A stretch of 64,000 nt of DNA, from the NCBI RefSeq assembly GCF_004353225.1, contig NZ_CP037934.1, positions 2,728,001 to 2,792,000 of the forward strand, given 5' to 3'. Position 1 is the stretch's first letter. Each line of letters begins with the position of its first letter. A program made the position numbers and the translations under genes. The DNA comes from Marinobacter sp. JH2 (lineage in GTDB: Bacteria; Pseudomonadota; Gammaproteobacteria; Pseudomonadales; Oleiphilaceae). This document shows, piece by piece, positions 50,289 through 60,225 of the stretch. The notes beneath the pieces were generated by a model. The model had not been told where the DNA came from. It worked only from the letters and a program-made list of their open reading frames with translations, and searched no databases.

Positions 50289-50732
50289 ATGTTTAATCGA
50301 ATTCTGGCGGCCGTGGATGGTTCCAAGACATCGCTTCGGGCACTAGACAAGGCAATCGAACTGCAACGGCTGTTACCAGAGGTTGAGATTTTCATCATCT
50401 GCGTTTACAAGCATCACAGCTTATTCGAAGCCTCCTTATCCATCGGGCGGCCCGACGACATGGACATCCCGGATAAGGTTTTGTCGGAATACGCTAAAGA
50501 GGTGGTTAACCACGCGAAGGAGTTTGCGAAGGAGCACGGCGCCACAAAAGTGCGCGGTTTCGTGAAGGCGGGCAGGCCTTCCAAGGTGATTGTGAAGTTC
50601 GCCAAGGAAAAAGAGACCGACCTCATCGTGGTCGGAACCAAAGGCACCAACAGCGACAAAGACGGCATGTTTTTGGGCAGCGTTTCTCACCGGGTGGCCT
50701 CCCAAGCCAAATGCCCCGTACTGGTCGTATGA
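50289..50732 (+). CDS. teaD: Universal stress protein TeaD, TRAP-associated
   Basis: A 147-aa UspA-domain protein. FNRILAAVDGSKTSLRALDKAIEL starts the fold, and the ATP-binding signature is VVGTKGTN ... GMFLGSVSHRV (G-x2-G-x10-GS). In H. elongata TeaD binds ATP and lowers the activity of TeaABC; the same gene order here supports that role. It is the last gene of the operon, followed by a hairpin. Confidence 0.92.
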   Translation: MFNRILAAVDGSKTSLRALDKAIELQRLLPEVEIFIICVYKHHSLFEASLSIGRPDDMDIPDKVLSEYAKEVVNHAKEFAKEHGATKVRGFVKAGRPSKVIVKFAKEKETDLIVVGTKGTNSDKDGMFLGSVSHRVASQAKCPVLVV

Positions 50733-50756
50733 CGCTTTTCGCGCCACTCTGAACAA

Positions 50757-50787
50757 CCCCGACAGCAGATTTTTGGCTGTCGGGGTA
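50757..50787 (+). terminator. Hairpin ending the teaABCD operon
   Basis: 11-bp arms ACCCCGACAGC (50757-50767) and GCTGTCGGGGT (50777-50787), loop with five Ts; no T-run follows, so it may be a weak terminator or mRNA end stabiliser. Confidence 0.75.
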
Positions 50788-50880
50788 TCACGGATATCCG
50801 CAAGCTGCGTGAAATTTCACCGTGCTAAACTGCCGCGCCTCTAGGTTACCTTACATTCACAAATCACAAGGCGCTTGTCG

Positions 50881-52293
50881 ATGACCGCAATTGTCGATTT
50901 TCTCAACTCTATTATTTGGGGCTATGTTCTCGTTTACGGTTTGCTCGCCGTAGGCATCTTTTTCACCATTCGCCTCGGCTTTCTGCAGTTCCGTCATTTC
51001 GGAGAGATGGTACGCGCCATCCGCGGTTCCCGCGAAAGCGACGTTCACGGTATTTCCCCATTCCAAGCTCTGTGTACCAGCCTTGCCTCACGCGTTGGCA
51101 CCGGCAACCTTGCCGGTGTAGCAGTTGCTCTTTATCTGGGCGGCGCCGGAGCTATCTTCTGGATGTGGATGGTCGCTCTGGTGGGCATGGCCACAGGCTA
51201 TGCGGAAAGCACCCTAGCCCAACTCTACAAAGTTCGTGACGGCAAAGGCCAATACCGCGGGGGGCCCGCTGTCTATATCGCCAAGGGCCTGAACGCACCG
51301 TGGGCTGCTGCCATTTTCGCGGTTTGCCTGATAATTTCCTTTGGTTTGGTATTCAACGCCGTTCAAGCCAACTCTATTGCCGATGCCATGCAAGGCGCAT
51401 TCGGCGCACCCAAGCTCGGCGTGGGCGTAGTGATTGCCGCCTGTGCGGGTGTGGTGATTTTCGGTGGTCTGCGCAAGATCGTTCGTTTTGCTGAATTCGT
51501 GGTGCCCTTTATGGCCGGAGCCTATGTGCTGCTGGCATTGGGCGTGATGGCCATGAACATCACGGAAGTTCCGGGCATTCTGGCGCTGATCGTAAAAAGT
51601 GCATTTGGCCTTGAAGAAGCAGCCGGTGGTGCGGTTGGCTCCGTCACAGCGGCTATGCTGAACGGCATCAAGCGCGGCTTGTTCTCCAACGAAGCCGGCA
51701 TGGGCTCGGCGCCCAACATTGCGGCTACAGCCACACCGGCACCGCACCACCCGTCATCGCAAGGCCTGGTACAGGCATTCGGCGTGTTCGTTGACACCAT
51801 TGTTGTGTGTACAGCCACAGCCATCATGATTTTGCTGGCAGGTGTTCTGGAGCCAGGTTCAGGAGTGACCGGTACCCAGCTGACTCAGCAGGCTATGGAA
51901 GTTCACCTCGGCGAGTTTGGCAGCTACTTCATTGCCGTCGCCATTCTGTTCTTTGCCTTTACCTCCATCGTTGCGAACTACACCTATGCTGAAAACGCTT
52001 TGGTGTACTTGAAAGGCGGCAACACACTGGGCCTGACCATTCTCCGCTTAGCTGCTTTGGGCATGGTGATTTGGGGTGGCTACGAAGCCGTCGTCACCGT
52101 ATTCAATGCCGCAGATGCGTCCATGGGTCTGATGGCGGTGATCAACCTGATTGCCATTGTGCTCTTGTCAGGCACCGTGATTAAGCTGACGAAAGACTAT
52201 CTGGCTCAGCGTAAAGAAGGTGTAGTACCGCAGTTCAAATCCGCAGATTACCCAGAGCTGGACGAGAAAATCGACAGCACTATCTGGCGCTAA
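50881..52293 (+). CDS. Alanine/glycine:cation symporter (AGCS family)
   Basis: A 470-aa membrane protein with about 10-11 helices and AGCS signatures: TSLASRVGTGNLAGVAVALYLGGAGAIFWMW, GGPAVYIAKGLN, RGLFSNEAGMGSAPNIAATA and TSIVANYTYAENA. It imports a small neutral amino acid, usually alanine or glycine, with sodium ions. ATG at 50881 is preferred over a TTG two codons earlier. A single gene between two hairpins. Confidence 0.93.
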   Translation: MTAIVDFLNSIIWGYVLVYGLLAVGIFFTIRLGFLQFRHFGEMVRAIRGSRESDVHGISPFQALCTSLASRVGTGNLAGVAVALYLGGAGAIFWMWMVALVGMATGYAESTLAQLYKVRDGKGQYRGGPAVYIAKGLNAPWAAAIFAVCLIISFGLVFNAVQANSIADAMQGAFGAPKLGVGVVIAACAGVVIFGGLRKIVRFAEFVVPFMAGAYVLLALGVMAMNITEVPGILALIVKSAFGLEEAAGGAVGSVTAAMLNGIKRGLFSNEAGMGSAPNIAATATPAPHHPSSQGLVQAFGVFVDTIVVCTATAIMILLAGVLEPGSGVTGTQLTQQAMEVHLGEFGSYFIAVAILFFAFTSIVANYTYAENALVYLKGGNTLGLTILRLAALGMVIWGGYEAVVTVFNAADASMGLMAVINLIAIVLLSGTVIKLTKDYLAQRKEGVVPQFKSADYPELDEKIDSTIWR

Positions 52294-52300
52294 TGTGTAA

Positions 52301-52334
52301 TGCCCTGCAGCTTTCCAGTGATAGCTGCAGGGCA
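52301..52334. terminator. Terminator between convergent symporter and permease genes
   Basis: 12-bp arms TGCCCTGCAGCT (52301-52312) and AGCTGCAGGGCA (52323-52334) around TTCCAGTGAT. It lies 8 bp after the symporter stop and 20 bp beyond the stop of the minus-strand permease, so it may serve both. Confidence 0.85.
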
Positions 52335-52353
52335 ACTCTTTCCTTTCCGCGAT

Positions 52354-53211
52354 CTATTGGTCCCCTCGCTTTTGCCGCAACGTCAGCATCGCTAACAAGC
52401 CGGATACGGCCATCAAGAACAACGCCACCGCATTGAGTACCGGCGTAGATCCCTCTCGCAACCGATTGAATAGCGCTACGGTAAGTGGAGTGTCACTACC
52501 CGTAAGCATGACCGTGGTATTGAAGTTCTCGAACGACATCAGAAACGCCATTGCCACCGCCCCGAATATTGATGGTAATAACCAAGGTAAAGTCACGGTG
52601 AACCAAGCCACCAATGGCGTTGCACCCAAGTTCAGTGCGGCTTCTTCCAGTTGTGGATCAAACTTGCGCAACCGCGCACCAATCACCAACGTAGCCAGTG
52701 TTGTTATAAAGGTCACCTGCCCCATCACCACCAGCGTCATACCCGGTCGAAAGACATCCAGCTCAAATCCCCACAACCGGGACACTTCGTTCGCGGTACC
52801 GCTGTAGAACACCAAAATAGAAACCCCCAGAATCACACCGGGAATCACCAGTGGCAACAGCATCAGCAAATACAAGAATTCCTTGCCTCGAAACTGCAGG
52901 CGTTCAAATAACACGGCATTGACGCAACCCAGCGCCACACTGCCCAAAGTCACCCAAAAGGCAATTTTCGTACTCACCCACAAAGCATTGAGCAAACCAT
53001 CGTCATGGAAAAGGCCCGTTCGACCTTCGCTACCATTCGCCAAATACCAATCCAGCGTGAACCCTTTCCATGGCAACGAGGGGAACTGGGAATCGTTAAA
53101 CGCAAAGACGGCGGTCACCAACAGCGGCATGGCCAAGTAAATAAAAAAAGTCACTAAATAGGCTAGGTAGAGGCCATCAAACAAACGGGAACGAGGTACG
53201 GAACGAATCAT
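52354..53211 (-). CDS. Polyamine-type ABC transporter permease (PotC/PotI-like), operon B
   Basis: A 285-aa permease with six helices and the inner-membrane EAA loop EEAALNLGATPLVAWFTVTLPWLLPSI. It is the PotC/PotI-type subunit. It lies 4 bp after the partner permease and is the last gene of the operon that starts at 56249. Substrate class is inferred from the ATPase and binding protein. Confidence 0.88.
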   Translation of the reverse strand: MIRSVPRSRLFDGLYLAYLVTFFIYLAMPLLVTAVFAFNDSQFPSLPWKGFTLDWYLANGSEGRTGLFHDDGLLNALWVSTKIAFWVTLGSVALGCVNAVLFERLQFRGKEFLYLLMLLPLVIPGVILGVSILVFYSGTANEVSRLWGFELDVFRPGMTLVVMGQVTFITTLATLVIGARLRKFDPQLEEAALNLGATPLVAWFTVTLPWLLPSIFGAVAMAFLMSFENFNTTVMLTGSDTPLTVALFNRLREGSTPVLNAVALFLMAVSGLLAMLTLRQKRGDQ

Positions 53212-53215
53212 AGGG

Positions 53216-54076
53216 TTACCCCATTACCTTACGAAGAGACTGACCAGACAATTTGAGCCCCAACCACACCATCACCGACGACAGCACCAGCAACAGAACC
53301 CCTAAAGCGGCCCCCTGTTCCCAATTAAAACGGGTAATAAACTGGGTAAAGATTTGTTCCGTGAACCAGGCGCTGTCTTTGCCTCCCATCAAAACAGGGG
53401 TCAAATAGCTGCCAAGCGTTAACATGAACACCACTATGCACCCGGAAACTATACCGGGCATGGCCCAGGGCACCACGACTTCCCGCAGCACCGTGGCGTG
53501 ACCGCCGCCAAGGTCGTAGCCGGCTTCCACCAGATTCTCATCCATACCATCCAGCGTGGTCACCAGAGGCACCACCATGAACAGCAAGCCGTTGTACACC
53601 AGACCGATAATGACCGCGACATCGTTGTAAAGCATTTCCACTGGGCCATCGGCCCAACCCAACGCCTGCAGCCAGGAGCTGAACAAGCCACTTTCACGCA
53701 GCAGAATCATCCAGCCGTAAGTACGTACTAACTCACTGGCCCAAAACGGAATCAGGCAAGCCAGAAACAGAATGCCTTTGCTGCGGCCTCGGGCCATTTT
53801 GGCGATGTACCAGGCTACGGGGAAAGCCACCAGCAGTGTTAAAAACGTGGTGAACAGCGACATTACCCCGGTGCGAACAAAGGTTCGCCAGTAATAAGAT
53901 TCCGTGAAAAAATTCTGGTATTGCTCCAGCCCCCACGCCAGCGTATCCCAGCTCTCGCGAACCTGAAACGAGACCCTGAGCATCTGCATGTGCGGCACCA
54001 ACACCAGCAACACAATCCACAGCAGGAAGGGTGTCAGCAACAGCCAGAGTGACAAACGACTCGCCGAAGACTTCAT
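53216..54076 (-). CDS. Polyamine-type ABC transporter permease (PotB/PotH-like), operon B
   Basis: A 286-aa permease with six helices and the EAA loop VEAGYDLGGGHATVLREVVVPWAMPGIV. The ATG at 54076 (MKSSASRLSLWLLL) overlaps the ATPase stop by 4 bp (ATGA), so a longer in-frame reading is rejected. It pairs with the permease encoded next. Confidence 0.9.
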   Translation of the reverse strand: MKSSASRLSLWLLLTPFLLWIVLLVLVPHMQMLRVSFQVRESWDTLAWGLEQYQNFFTESYYWRTFVRTGVMSLFTTFLTLLVAFPVAWYIAKMARGRSKGILFLACLIPFWASELVRTYGWMILLRESGLFSSWLQALGWADGPVEMLYNDVAVIIGLVYNGLLFMVVPLVTTLDGMDENLVEAGYDLGGGHATVLREVVVPWAMPGIVSGCIVVFMLTLGSYLTPVLMGGKDSAWFTEQIFTQFITRFNWEQGAALGVLLLVLSSVMVWLGLKLSGQSLRKVMG

Positions 54077-55167
54077 GACCGATCTGCTCTGAACACCCGA
54101 GCCAGCATAGGGTCCCAAGCCAGCTTGATCGCACTATCGGCGTTCAAGGCCGGCGCCGAACCGTCTTGAGGCAACCGAGCATAAATCGGGCTGCCACTGC
54201 TCTCCGCTTCAACCCGACTATTCGCGCCGTCAAAAAGTGTCGCCTTCACTCTGGCTTGCATCACCGAATAGTGGTTATCCGGCCTAGAATCGTTGAACAC
54301 CAGAGATTCAGGGCGGATGTACAATTCTGCACGTTCGCCGAGCTGAAGGTCACTTGCGGCCACGCGCCCGCGCACCAGCTCGCCGTTCTCCAGCCGAATC
54401 TGCGCCAAATTGTCGGCCAGCGAGATCACGTCTCCCGCCAGTCGATTGTTATCGCCAACAAAGCCCGCCACGAACGGGGTCGCTGGTTCCCGGTAGAGTT
54501 CTTCTGGTGGCGCCACCTGATCAAAGCGGCCGTCTTTCATCACTGCCACCTGATCCGACATCACCATGGCTTCCGACTGATCGTGGGTAATGTAAACGAA
54601 GGTGGTACCGAATTGCTTCTGAAGATGCTTAAGCTCCACCTTCATCTGTTCCCGTAGTTTAAGATCAAGCGCACCGAGCGGTTCATCCAACAACAACAGG
54701 GTAGGCTTCAGTACCAAACACCGGGCAAGAGCCACCCGTTGGCGCTGGCCACCGGACAATTCCATCGGATTACGGTGCTCAAGTCCGGGTAGTCCAACCT
54801 GCTCCAGCACCTCTGAGGTCAGTTTCCGGCGTTCGGCCGCGGGCACTTTCCGGCGTTTCAGGCCATAGCCGATGTTGTCGCCCACTGACATGGTGGGAAA
54901 CAAAGCCAGATGCTGAAACACCATATTCACCGGCCGGCGATTGGGCGGTACATCGTTCATCCGCTCCCCACGGATATAGATATCACCCTCGTTCGGCTTA
55001 TCGAAGCCTGCCAGCAGACGCAGCAGCGTCGTCTTGCCGCAACCGGAAGGGCCGAGAATGGAGAAGAACGTGCCTGCCGGCACGTCCAGTGAAATGTTAT
55101 TGACGGCTTTGTGGGCGCCGAAGCGCCGCACCAGCCCGTTACAGGAAAGATCTGATTGCATAGCCAT
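54073..55167 (-). CDS. Polyamine-type ABC transporter ATPase (PotA/PotG-like), operon B
   Basis: A 364-aa ATPase: Walker [14 protein letters not shown]-loop NMVFQHLALF, signature LSGGQRQRVALAR, Walker B LLLLDEPLGALD, H-loop YITHDQSEA. A C-terminal TOBE domain follows from about residue 280 (ELYIRPESLVF). The start is uncertain between ATG at 55167 and 55161; both lie just after the binding-protein stop at 55173. A longer in-frame reading would overlap that gene. Confidence 0.92.
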   Translation of the reverse strand: MAMQSDLSCNGLVRRFGAHKAVNNISLDVPAGTFFSILGPSGCGKTTLLRLLAGFDKPNEGDIYIRGERMNDVPPNRRPVNMVFQHLALFPTMSVGDNIGYGLKRRKVPAAERRKLTSEVLEQVGLPGLEHRNPMELSGGQRQRVALARCLVLKPTLLLLDEPLGALDLKLREQMKVELKHLQKQFGTTFVYITHDQSEAMVMSDQVAVMKDGRFDQVAPPEELYREPATPFVAGFVGDNNRLAGDVISLADNLAQIRLENGELVRGRVAASDLQLGERAELYIRPESLVFNDSRPDNHYSVMQARVKATLFDGANSRVEAESSGSPIYARLPQDGSAPALNADSAIKLAWDPMLARVFRADRS

Positions 55168-55172
55168 ACAGA

Positions 55173-56249
55173 TCAGTTCGCCGCTTGAACACGATCCAGC
55201 ACTTGCCCTTCGGTGGCTTCCAGCCCAGGTGGCACCGGTGGGTACCACTTGATGTTGGTGATGGCTTGCTCGCCAAAGCTGGCGCGGTAAGCATCACGAA
55301 GGTCCGCCTTCACAAATTCGTCCGCAGCTTTAGACGCGGTGAAATTACCGGAGGCGTTGGTAATCTTCGCGGCAATTTCCGGCTGCATCACGAAATTAAT
55401 CCACTTATAGGCCGCTTCTTCATTTTCGCTGCGACGTGGGATAGCAAAGGTATCAATCCAACCCAAAGCACCGGACTCCGGAGCAACAAATTGTATCTCC
55501 GGATTCTCTGCATTCAGTTTCCAGCCACCGGCATCCCAAGCCATGGCTGCGGTCACTTCGCCGGTGCGCAGAAGCGACAACAATTGATCGCCACCGGTCC
55601 AGTAGGTTTTCACGTTGGCTTTACACTCGATCAGTTTGTCTTCGACCTTCGCCATGATCGACGCATATTCGTCACGATCGTTGTATGCCGCGAACGGGTC
55701 CATCCCCATCGCAAACGCGAAGCCCATCAGGGTGGGGCGCTTCAGCCGGTAACTCACTTTGCCAGCGACCGCCGGATCACACAGGTCGGTGTAATCCTTA
55801 ACCGTATCCGCCACAGAGCTATGCACAATCAAACCACTGGTGCCCCACACGGCCGGAACACCGAAGGACTTACCATTTAAGGCAGTGGCTTCCTGAGTTG
55901 CCTTCACCATAGACGGCTGCAGTTGGTCGGTATTGATTCGGCTGTAATCGATGGGTTTGTAGACATTGAACTGACGCTGAACGCCCACGATCCGGTCTTG
56001 GCTCGGCTGAGCCAGATCAAAACCGGCACCGCCGGTGGCCCGAAGCTTGGAAATCATGTCTTCGTTGTTCGACAAGGTAATCTTCACATCGATACCGGTT
56101 TCGTCTTCAAACTGCGTCACTACCTCGTCCGGCGCGTAGCCACCCCATGTAATAAGCCGGAGCTCTTCAGCTAACAACGGGCTGGCAGCTGTTACGGCCA
56201 ACAGAGAGGTACACAGCAGTGCCGCATTCCGTGTTTTATTCGCGTTCAT
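55173..56249 (-). CDS. Polyamine-type ABC transporter substrate-binding protein, operon B
   Basis: A 358-aa periplasmic protein with a signal peptide (cleaved probably after LLA, giving EELRLITWGGYAPDE). It is of the PotD/PotF fold (GFDLAQPSQDRIVGVQ, PAVWGTSGLIVHSS, AMAWDAGGWKL, LGWIDTFAIPRRSENEEAAYKWINF). It lacks the exact acidic and aromatic residues I would need to assign spermidine or putrescine, so the ligand is open. First gene of operon B, transcribed away from a strong terminator. Confidence 0.88.
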   Translation of the reverse strand: MNANKTRNAALLCTSLLAVTAASPLLAEELRLITWGGYAPDEVVTQFEDETGIDVKITLSNNEDMISKLRATGGAGFDLAQPSQDRIVGVQRQFNVYKPIDYSRINTDQLQPSMVKATQEATALNGKSFGVPAVWGTSGLIVHSSVADTVKDYTDLCDPAVAGKVSYRLKRPTLMGFAFAMGMDPFAAYNDRDEYASIMAKVEDKLIECKANVKTYWTGGDQLLSLLRTGEVTAAMAWDAGGWKLNAENPEIQFVAPESGALGWIDTFAIPRRSENEEAAYKWINFVMQPEIAAKITNASGNFTASKAADEFVKADLRDAYRASFGEQAITNIKWYPPVPPGLEATEGQVLDRVQAAN

Positions 56250-56349
56250 GGTCGTTCCTTCCTCTGATTTTTGTAGCGAAGCACTTCGCTAACTTCTTGT
56301 TATCAGGAAGTTATAGACCATATATGACGGTTATGTGAAAACGGCCCAC

Positions 56350-56379
56350 GAAAAAGGGAGGCCGAGGCCTCCCTTTTTC
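56350..56379. terminator. Strong bidirectional terminator between the two polyamine operons
   Basis: 14-bp arms from 56350-56363 and 56366-56379 (GAAAAAGGGAGGCC and its complement) with a GA loop. A/T tracts on both sides give U-tails on either strand. It ends operon A, which comes from the right. Confidence 0.95.
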
Positions 56380-56400
56380 AATTCAATGTGCGAAAACGCC

Positions 56401-57441
56401 TTAAAGACCAGACTTCAGCTTTTCCCAGTACTTCGCATAAACCTGCAACGCTTCGTCACCGATATCGGTCTGGAACTCGGCATTAATCATGTCTTCCGCG
56501 GTGGGGTAGCTGGCGCGATCACTGGCAATCGATTCATCCAGCAACTCACGAGCTGCGAGGTTTGGCGTGGCGTAACCGATGTCTTCACTGATCAGCGCGG
56601 AAATTTCAGGCTTCAGTACGAAGCTGATAAATTTGTGCGCGGCCTCCGGATTCTTCGCATTTTTCGGGATTACGAAGCTGTCTAGCCACGCAATGATGCC
56701 CTCGGCCGGGTAAACGTATTCCAGAGTCGGCAAAGCGTCACGACCCATTACGGCTTCGCCATTCCAGATCATGCCAATGTCGGTTTCGCCTTCCAGGAAG
56801 GGCATACGCGGGGCGTCAGAGTTAAAGGTGCGAACCGACGGCATCAGCTCGGTCAACTTCTCATACGCTTCTTCAATTTGCTCGGGATCGGTGCTGTTGC
56901 CAGAGTGGCCCAACACACGCAAAGCAACGTGGAACACTTCACGCATGTCATTGGTCAGCACGATGCGCCCTTCGAAGCGCTCATCCCACAGGTCTGCCCA
57001 GGCGGTTACTTCGCCTTCCACATCTGAGGTATCTACACCAAGGCCGGTGGTGCCCCACAAGAAAGGTACGCTGTATGCGTTTTCCGGGTCGATGTCCAGG
57101 TTGACCAACTCGGGGGAGATATTATCAAAACCTTCGATTTTGCTGCGGTCGATCGGCATCAGGAGATCTTCCTGACGCATTTTGCTGACGTAATAGGTCG
57201 ATGGCACAGCCAGATCATAGGCTGCGCCGTCGTCCAGAAGTTTCAACCGGGCATACATAGCCTCGTTGCTATCGTACGTCGTGTAAACCACCTGGATGCC
57301 AGTTTCCTCGGTGAAACGATCGAGGACTTCCTGCGGCATGTACTCCGACCAGTTGTACAGGTTCAACACTTGGGTTTCTTCAGAACTGCTGCAGCCAGTC
57401 AGGCCAACCGCCAGCATCGTAGCCAGTGCCAGTTTCTTCAT
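56401..57441 (-). CDS. potD: Polyamine-binding lipoprotein (PotD-like), operon A
   Basis: A 346-aa lipoprotein: lipobox LTGCSSS, then LNLYNWSEYMPQEVLDRF, typical of PotD/PotF (NWxxYI). YDLAVPSTYYVSKM and IWNGEAVMG, with IIAWLDSFVIPKNAKNPEAAHKFISF, complete the family pattern. It is membrane-anchored, unlike the soluble binding protein of operon B. It overlaps the upstream permease gene by 4 bp. Spermidine/putrescine is likely but not proven. Confidence 0.9.
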   Translation of the reverse strand: MKKLALATMLAVGLTGCSSSEETQVLNLYNWSEYMPQEVLDRFTEETGIQVVYTTYDSNEAMYARLKLLDDGAAYDLAVPSTYYVSKMRQEDLLMPIDRSKIEGFDNISPELVNLDIDPENAYSVPFLWGTTGLGVDTSDVEGEVTAWADLWDERFEGRIVLTNDMREVFHVALRVLGHSGNSTDPEQIEEAYEKLTELMPSVRTFNSDAPRMPFLEGETDIGMIWNGEAVMGRDALPTLEYVYPAEGIIAWLDSFVIPKNAKNPEAAHKFISFVLKPEISALISEDIGYATPNLAARELLDESIASDRASYPTAEDMINAEFQTDIGDEALQVYAKYWEKLKSGL

Positions 57442-58208
57442 CGTTTACTCCTTAACAGGATCCATTGGGATAACATCAGCATCACCAGTGAAAACACCAG
57501 CAACAGGGTACCTAGAGCATTTACTTCCGGTTTCAGACCCACTCGCACCATAGAGTAGATGCGCAAAGGCAAAATTTCATAACTGGGGCCGCTAACAAAG
57601 GTGCTCACCACCACATCGTCCAGCGATAGAGTAAAACCGAGCAGCCACCCCGCCAGCAGTGCCGGCATGATCACCGGAATCAACACCGTGCGGGTCATGG
57701 TGAAGTCACTGGCACCCAAATCGCGGGCCGCCTCGGGCAAGCGCTCGTCGAAACCACTCAGACGAGCCATCACCGTGATGACCACAAAGGGCAGACAGAA
57801 AGTAACGTGCGCGAGCAGCAAGGACACATAACCCAGTTGCAACCCCACCATCAGGAACAACCCCAGCAGCGAGATCGCCAGCACAATTTCCGGCGACATC
57901 ATCACGATAAACAACATACCGTTCAGTACCTGCTTGCCGCGGAACCGGTACCGATGCAAGGCCAGTGCCGTAAGCGCACCTATCAGGGTAGACACCGTCG
58001 CAGCCGAAAGCGCCAGCCACAGGGAATTCCACATGGCCTGAACCATGGCGCGGTTGCTAAACAACGCCTCATACCAACGCAGGCTGAGCCCACCCCATTC
58101 ATAGCCGGTGCGTGAATCGTTGAACGAAAACACCACCAGCACGGCAATGGGCACGTACAACAGCAGATAGACGAGAGTCAGGTAGGTCCGGGGCAGCCAG
58201 CGGCTCAT
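57438..58208 (-). CDS. potC: Spermidine/putrescine ABC permease PotC, operon A
   Basis: A 256-aa permease with six helices and the EAA loop PEAARDLGASDFTMTRTVLIPVIMPALLAG. Length and the FSLDDVVVSTFVSGP type end (TLSLDDVVVSTFVSGPSYEILPLRIYSMVR) are those of PotC. It overlaps both neighbours by 4 bp. Confidence 0.92.
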   Translation of the reverse strand: MSRWLPRTYLTLVYLLLYVPIAVLVVFSFNDSRTGYEWGGLSLRWYEALFSNRAMVQAMWNSLWLALSAATVSTLIGALTALALHRYRFRGKQVLNGMLFIVMMSPEIVLAISLLGLFLMVGLQLGYVSLLLAHVTFCLPFVVITVMARLSGFDERLPEAARDLGASDFTMTRTVLIPVIMPALLAGWLLGFTLSLDDVVVSTFVSGPSYEILPLRIYSMVRVGLKPEVNALGTLLLVFSLVMLMLSQWILLRSKR

Positions 58209-59062
58209 ACGCCGTCCTCCCCGATTCGGCGTTTACTTAACCTGTGGGCAAACATTAAAAATGCCATAGCTAAGGTCAACATGATGCTAGCCGCTGCACC
58301 AAAGGGCCAGTTTCGGGCATCCAGGAACTGGTTTTTAATCACGTTACCCACCAGCAAGTTGCGCGAACCACCCAACACGTCCGGCACGAAGAACAAGCCC
58401 ATGGCCGGCAACAACACCAACATGACGCCGGCCAAAACGCCCGGCAGGGTCAATGGCACGATGACATGGACGAACGTTGACCATCGGCCCGCACCCAAGT
58501 CGTGAGAAGCCCGCAGGAAATCTTCGCGCAGATCCTCAAACACCGTGTATAACGGCAAAATCATGAACGGCAACAACAGGTACACCAAGCCAATGATGAC
58601 GGCGCCCTCGGTGTACAACATCTGCATGGGCTCATCGATGATGCCCATCGCCATCAGACCGTTATTCAGCAATCCGTTGGTCGCCAAAATCAGCTTCAGG
58701 GCGTAGGTGCGCACCAAGGAGTTGGTCCAGAAAGGCACGATCAACAGGAAGATCAATAACACTCGATTCTTTCTGGCCACTTTCGACAAGGACCACGCAA
58801 ACGGGTAGCCGATCAACAAACAAATTAACGTGGTCATAGCCGCCATATACAGGGAGTGCAGAAACACATCCAGATAGAGCGGGTTTAGCAGTTGGCGGTA
58901 GGCATCCAGATTAAGCGGGAAAGCAATAAAGTTGCTCGGGTCCCGGGTCATCACACTGGCACCAACCACCAACAGGTTGGGGGTAAACACCAAAAACAGC
59001 AACCAACCCCACACCAGAACCAACACGGCGGTTCTGAACGGTTGCTGCAATGCGTTACCCAT
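58205..59062 (-). CDS. potB: Spermidine/putrescine ABC permease PotB, operon A
   Basis: A 285-aa permease with six helices; EAA loop [30 protein letters not shown] and [26 protein letters not shown] match PotB. The ATG at 59062 overlaps the potA stop by 8 bp (ATGGGTAA), so the longer in-frame reading is not used. Confidence 0.92.
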   Translation of the reverse strand: MGNALQQPFRTAVLVLVWGWLLFLVFTPNLLVVGASVMTRDPSNFIAFPLNLDAYRQLLNPLYLDVFLHSLYMAAMTTLICLLIGYPFAWSLSKVARKNRVLLIFLLIVPFWTNSLVRTYALKLILATNGLLNNGLMAMGIIDEPMQMLYTEGAVIIGLVYLLLPFMILPLYTVFEDLREDFLRASHDLGAGRWSTFVHVIVPLTLPGVLAGVMLVLLPAMGLFFVPDVLGGSRNLLVGNVIKNQFLDARNWPFGAAASIMLTLAMAFLMFAHRLSKRRIGEDGV

Positions 59063-60176
59063 CAATGGAGCCTTCCTCGGTGACAACCGTCGGCTCTTCC
59101 GGCAACAACCATTCCCAGCCGTCTACCCAGCTGACTCGGACCGGCTCGCCCAAACGATAGTCGAACGTCGGGTCATCTTCATCGAAGAATTCAGACGCCA
59201 GCACTTCGGTGCCGTCAGTTAAATGGATCACCGAATCCAAGGTGCTGCCTTTATAGTTCCGCTCCACCACCTTACCGGCTACGCCGTCGTCGTCACCCGG
59301 CGCCAGCACCCGGATGTCTTCCGGCCGCAGCAATACGTGCAAGGATTGTCCTTCTACAACGGAAAAGTCTGGTTTACGGAACCTGCGTTTCAAACCGAAG
59401 ACATCCACAATAATGGTGCCGTCTTCATTAAGGGAATCTACGCGGCCCGGGAAGAAGTTAGTTTCACCCACAAACCGGGCAGTAAAAAGGTTGGCAGGGC
59501 GTTCATAGACTTCACGCGGGGTGCCCAACTGCTGAATCAGGCCGTCTTTCAGCACCACAATGCGATCAGACATAGACAAGGCTTCTTCCTGATCGTGGGT
59601 GACGAACACGAAGGTAATGCCCAGCTCTCGCTGCAAACGCTTCAGCTCCACTTGCATGGTGCGGCGCAGTTTGTAATCCAACGCGGACAAGGGTTCGTCC
59701 AACAGCAACATTTTTGGGCGCTTGACCACCGCCCGGGCGATGGCGACCCGCTGCTGCTGACCACCGGAAAGCTGGTGCGGTTTGCGCTTGGCAAACTCCT
59801 CCAGCTGCACCATGGCCAACGCTTCTTCTACCCGTTGCTGAATTTCCGGCTTCGGGCGTTTCTCCATTTTCAGGCCGTAGGCAACATTGTCGAAAACCGA
59901 CATATGCGGAAACAACGCATAATTCTGGAATACGGTATTCAGAGGACGAGCCTCAGGAGGCGTATGGGTCAGGTCCTGACTACCGAGGGTAATTGAACCA
60001 TCATCCGGGTGTTCAAACCCCGCCATCATGCGCAGAAGCGTGGTTTTTCCACAGCCTGAAGGACCCAGCAACGTTATAAACTCACCATCAAGGATCTCAA
60101 GGTCCAGCGAATCCAATACCTTGCGGTCATCAAATTGCTTAGAGAGTTTACTCAAAGAAAGCAGTGTCTGTTTCAT
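59055..60176 (-). CDS. potA: Spermidine/putrescine ABC ATPase PotA, operon A
   Basis: A 373-aa ATPase: Walker [15 protein letters not shown]-loop [10 protein letters not shown], signature [13 protein letters not shown], Walker [14 protein letters not shown]-loop [10 protein letters not shown], then a TOBE domain ([11 protein letters not shown]). PotA of E. coli is 378 aa. First gene of operon A in the order potABCD. Confidence 0.93.
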   Translation of the reverse strand: MKQTLLSLSKLSKQFDDRKVLDSLDLEILDGEFITLLGPSGCGKTTLLRMMAGFEHPDDGSITLGSQDLTHTPPEARPLNTVFQNYALFPHMSVFDNVAYGLKMEKRPKPEIQQRVEEALAMVQLEEFAKRKPHQLSGGQQQRVAIARAVVKRPKMLLLDEPLSALDYKLRRTMQVELKRLQRELGITFVFVTHDQEEALSMSDRIVVLKDGLIQQLGTPREVYERPANLFTARFVGETNFFPGRVDSLNEDGTIIVDVFGLKRRFRKPDFSVVEGQSLHVLLRPEDIRVLAPGDDDGVAGKVVERNYKGSTLDSVIHLTDGTEVLASEFFDEDDPTFDYRLGEPVRVSWVDGWEWLLPEEPTVVTEEGSIDG

Positions 60177-60225
60177 TGGCCGCCGCCTAAAAAGTTAGCA
60201 GCGTATTTTTCCAGAAACCCCGGCC

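Noticed and set aside
59223..59996. Plus-strand frame of 257 residues
   Set aside because: Antisense to potA; composition rich in His, Gln and Arg, with no recognisable motif or ribosome site.
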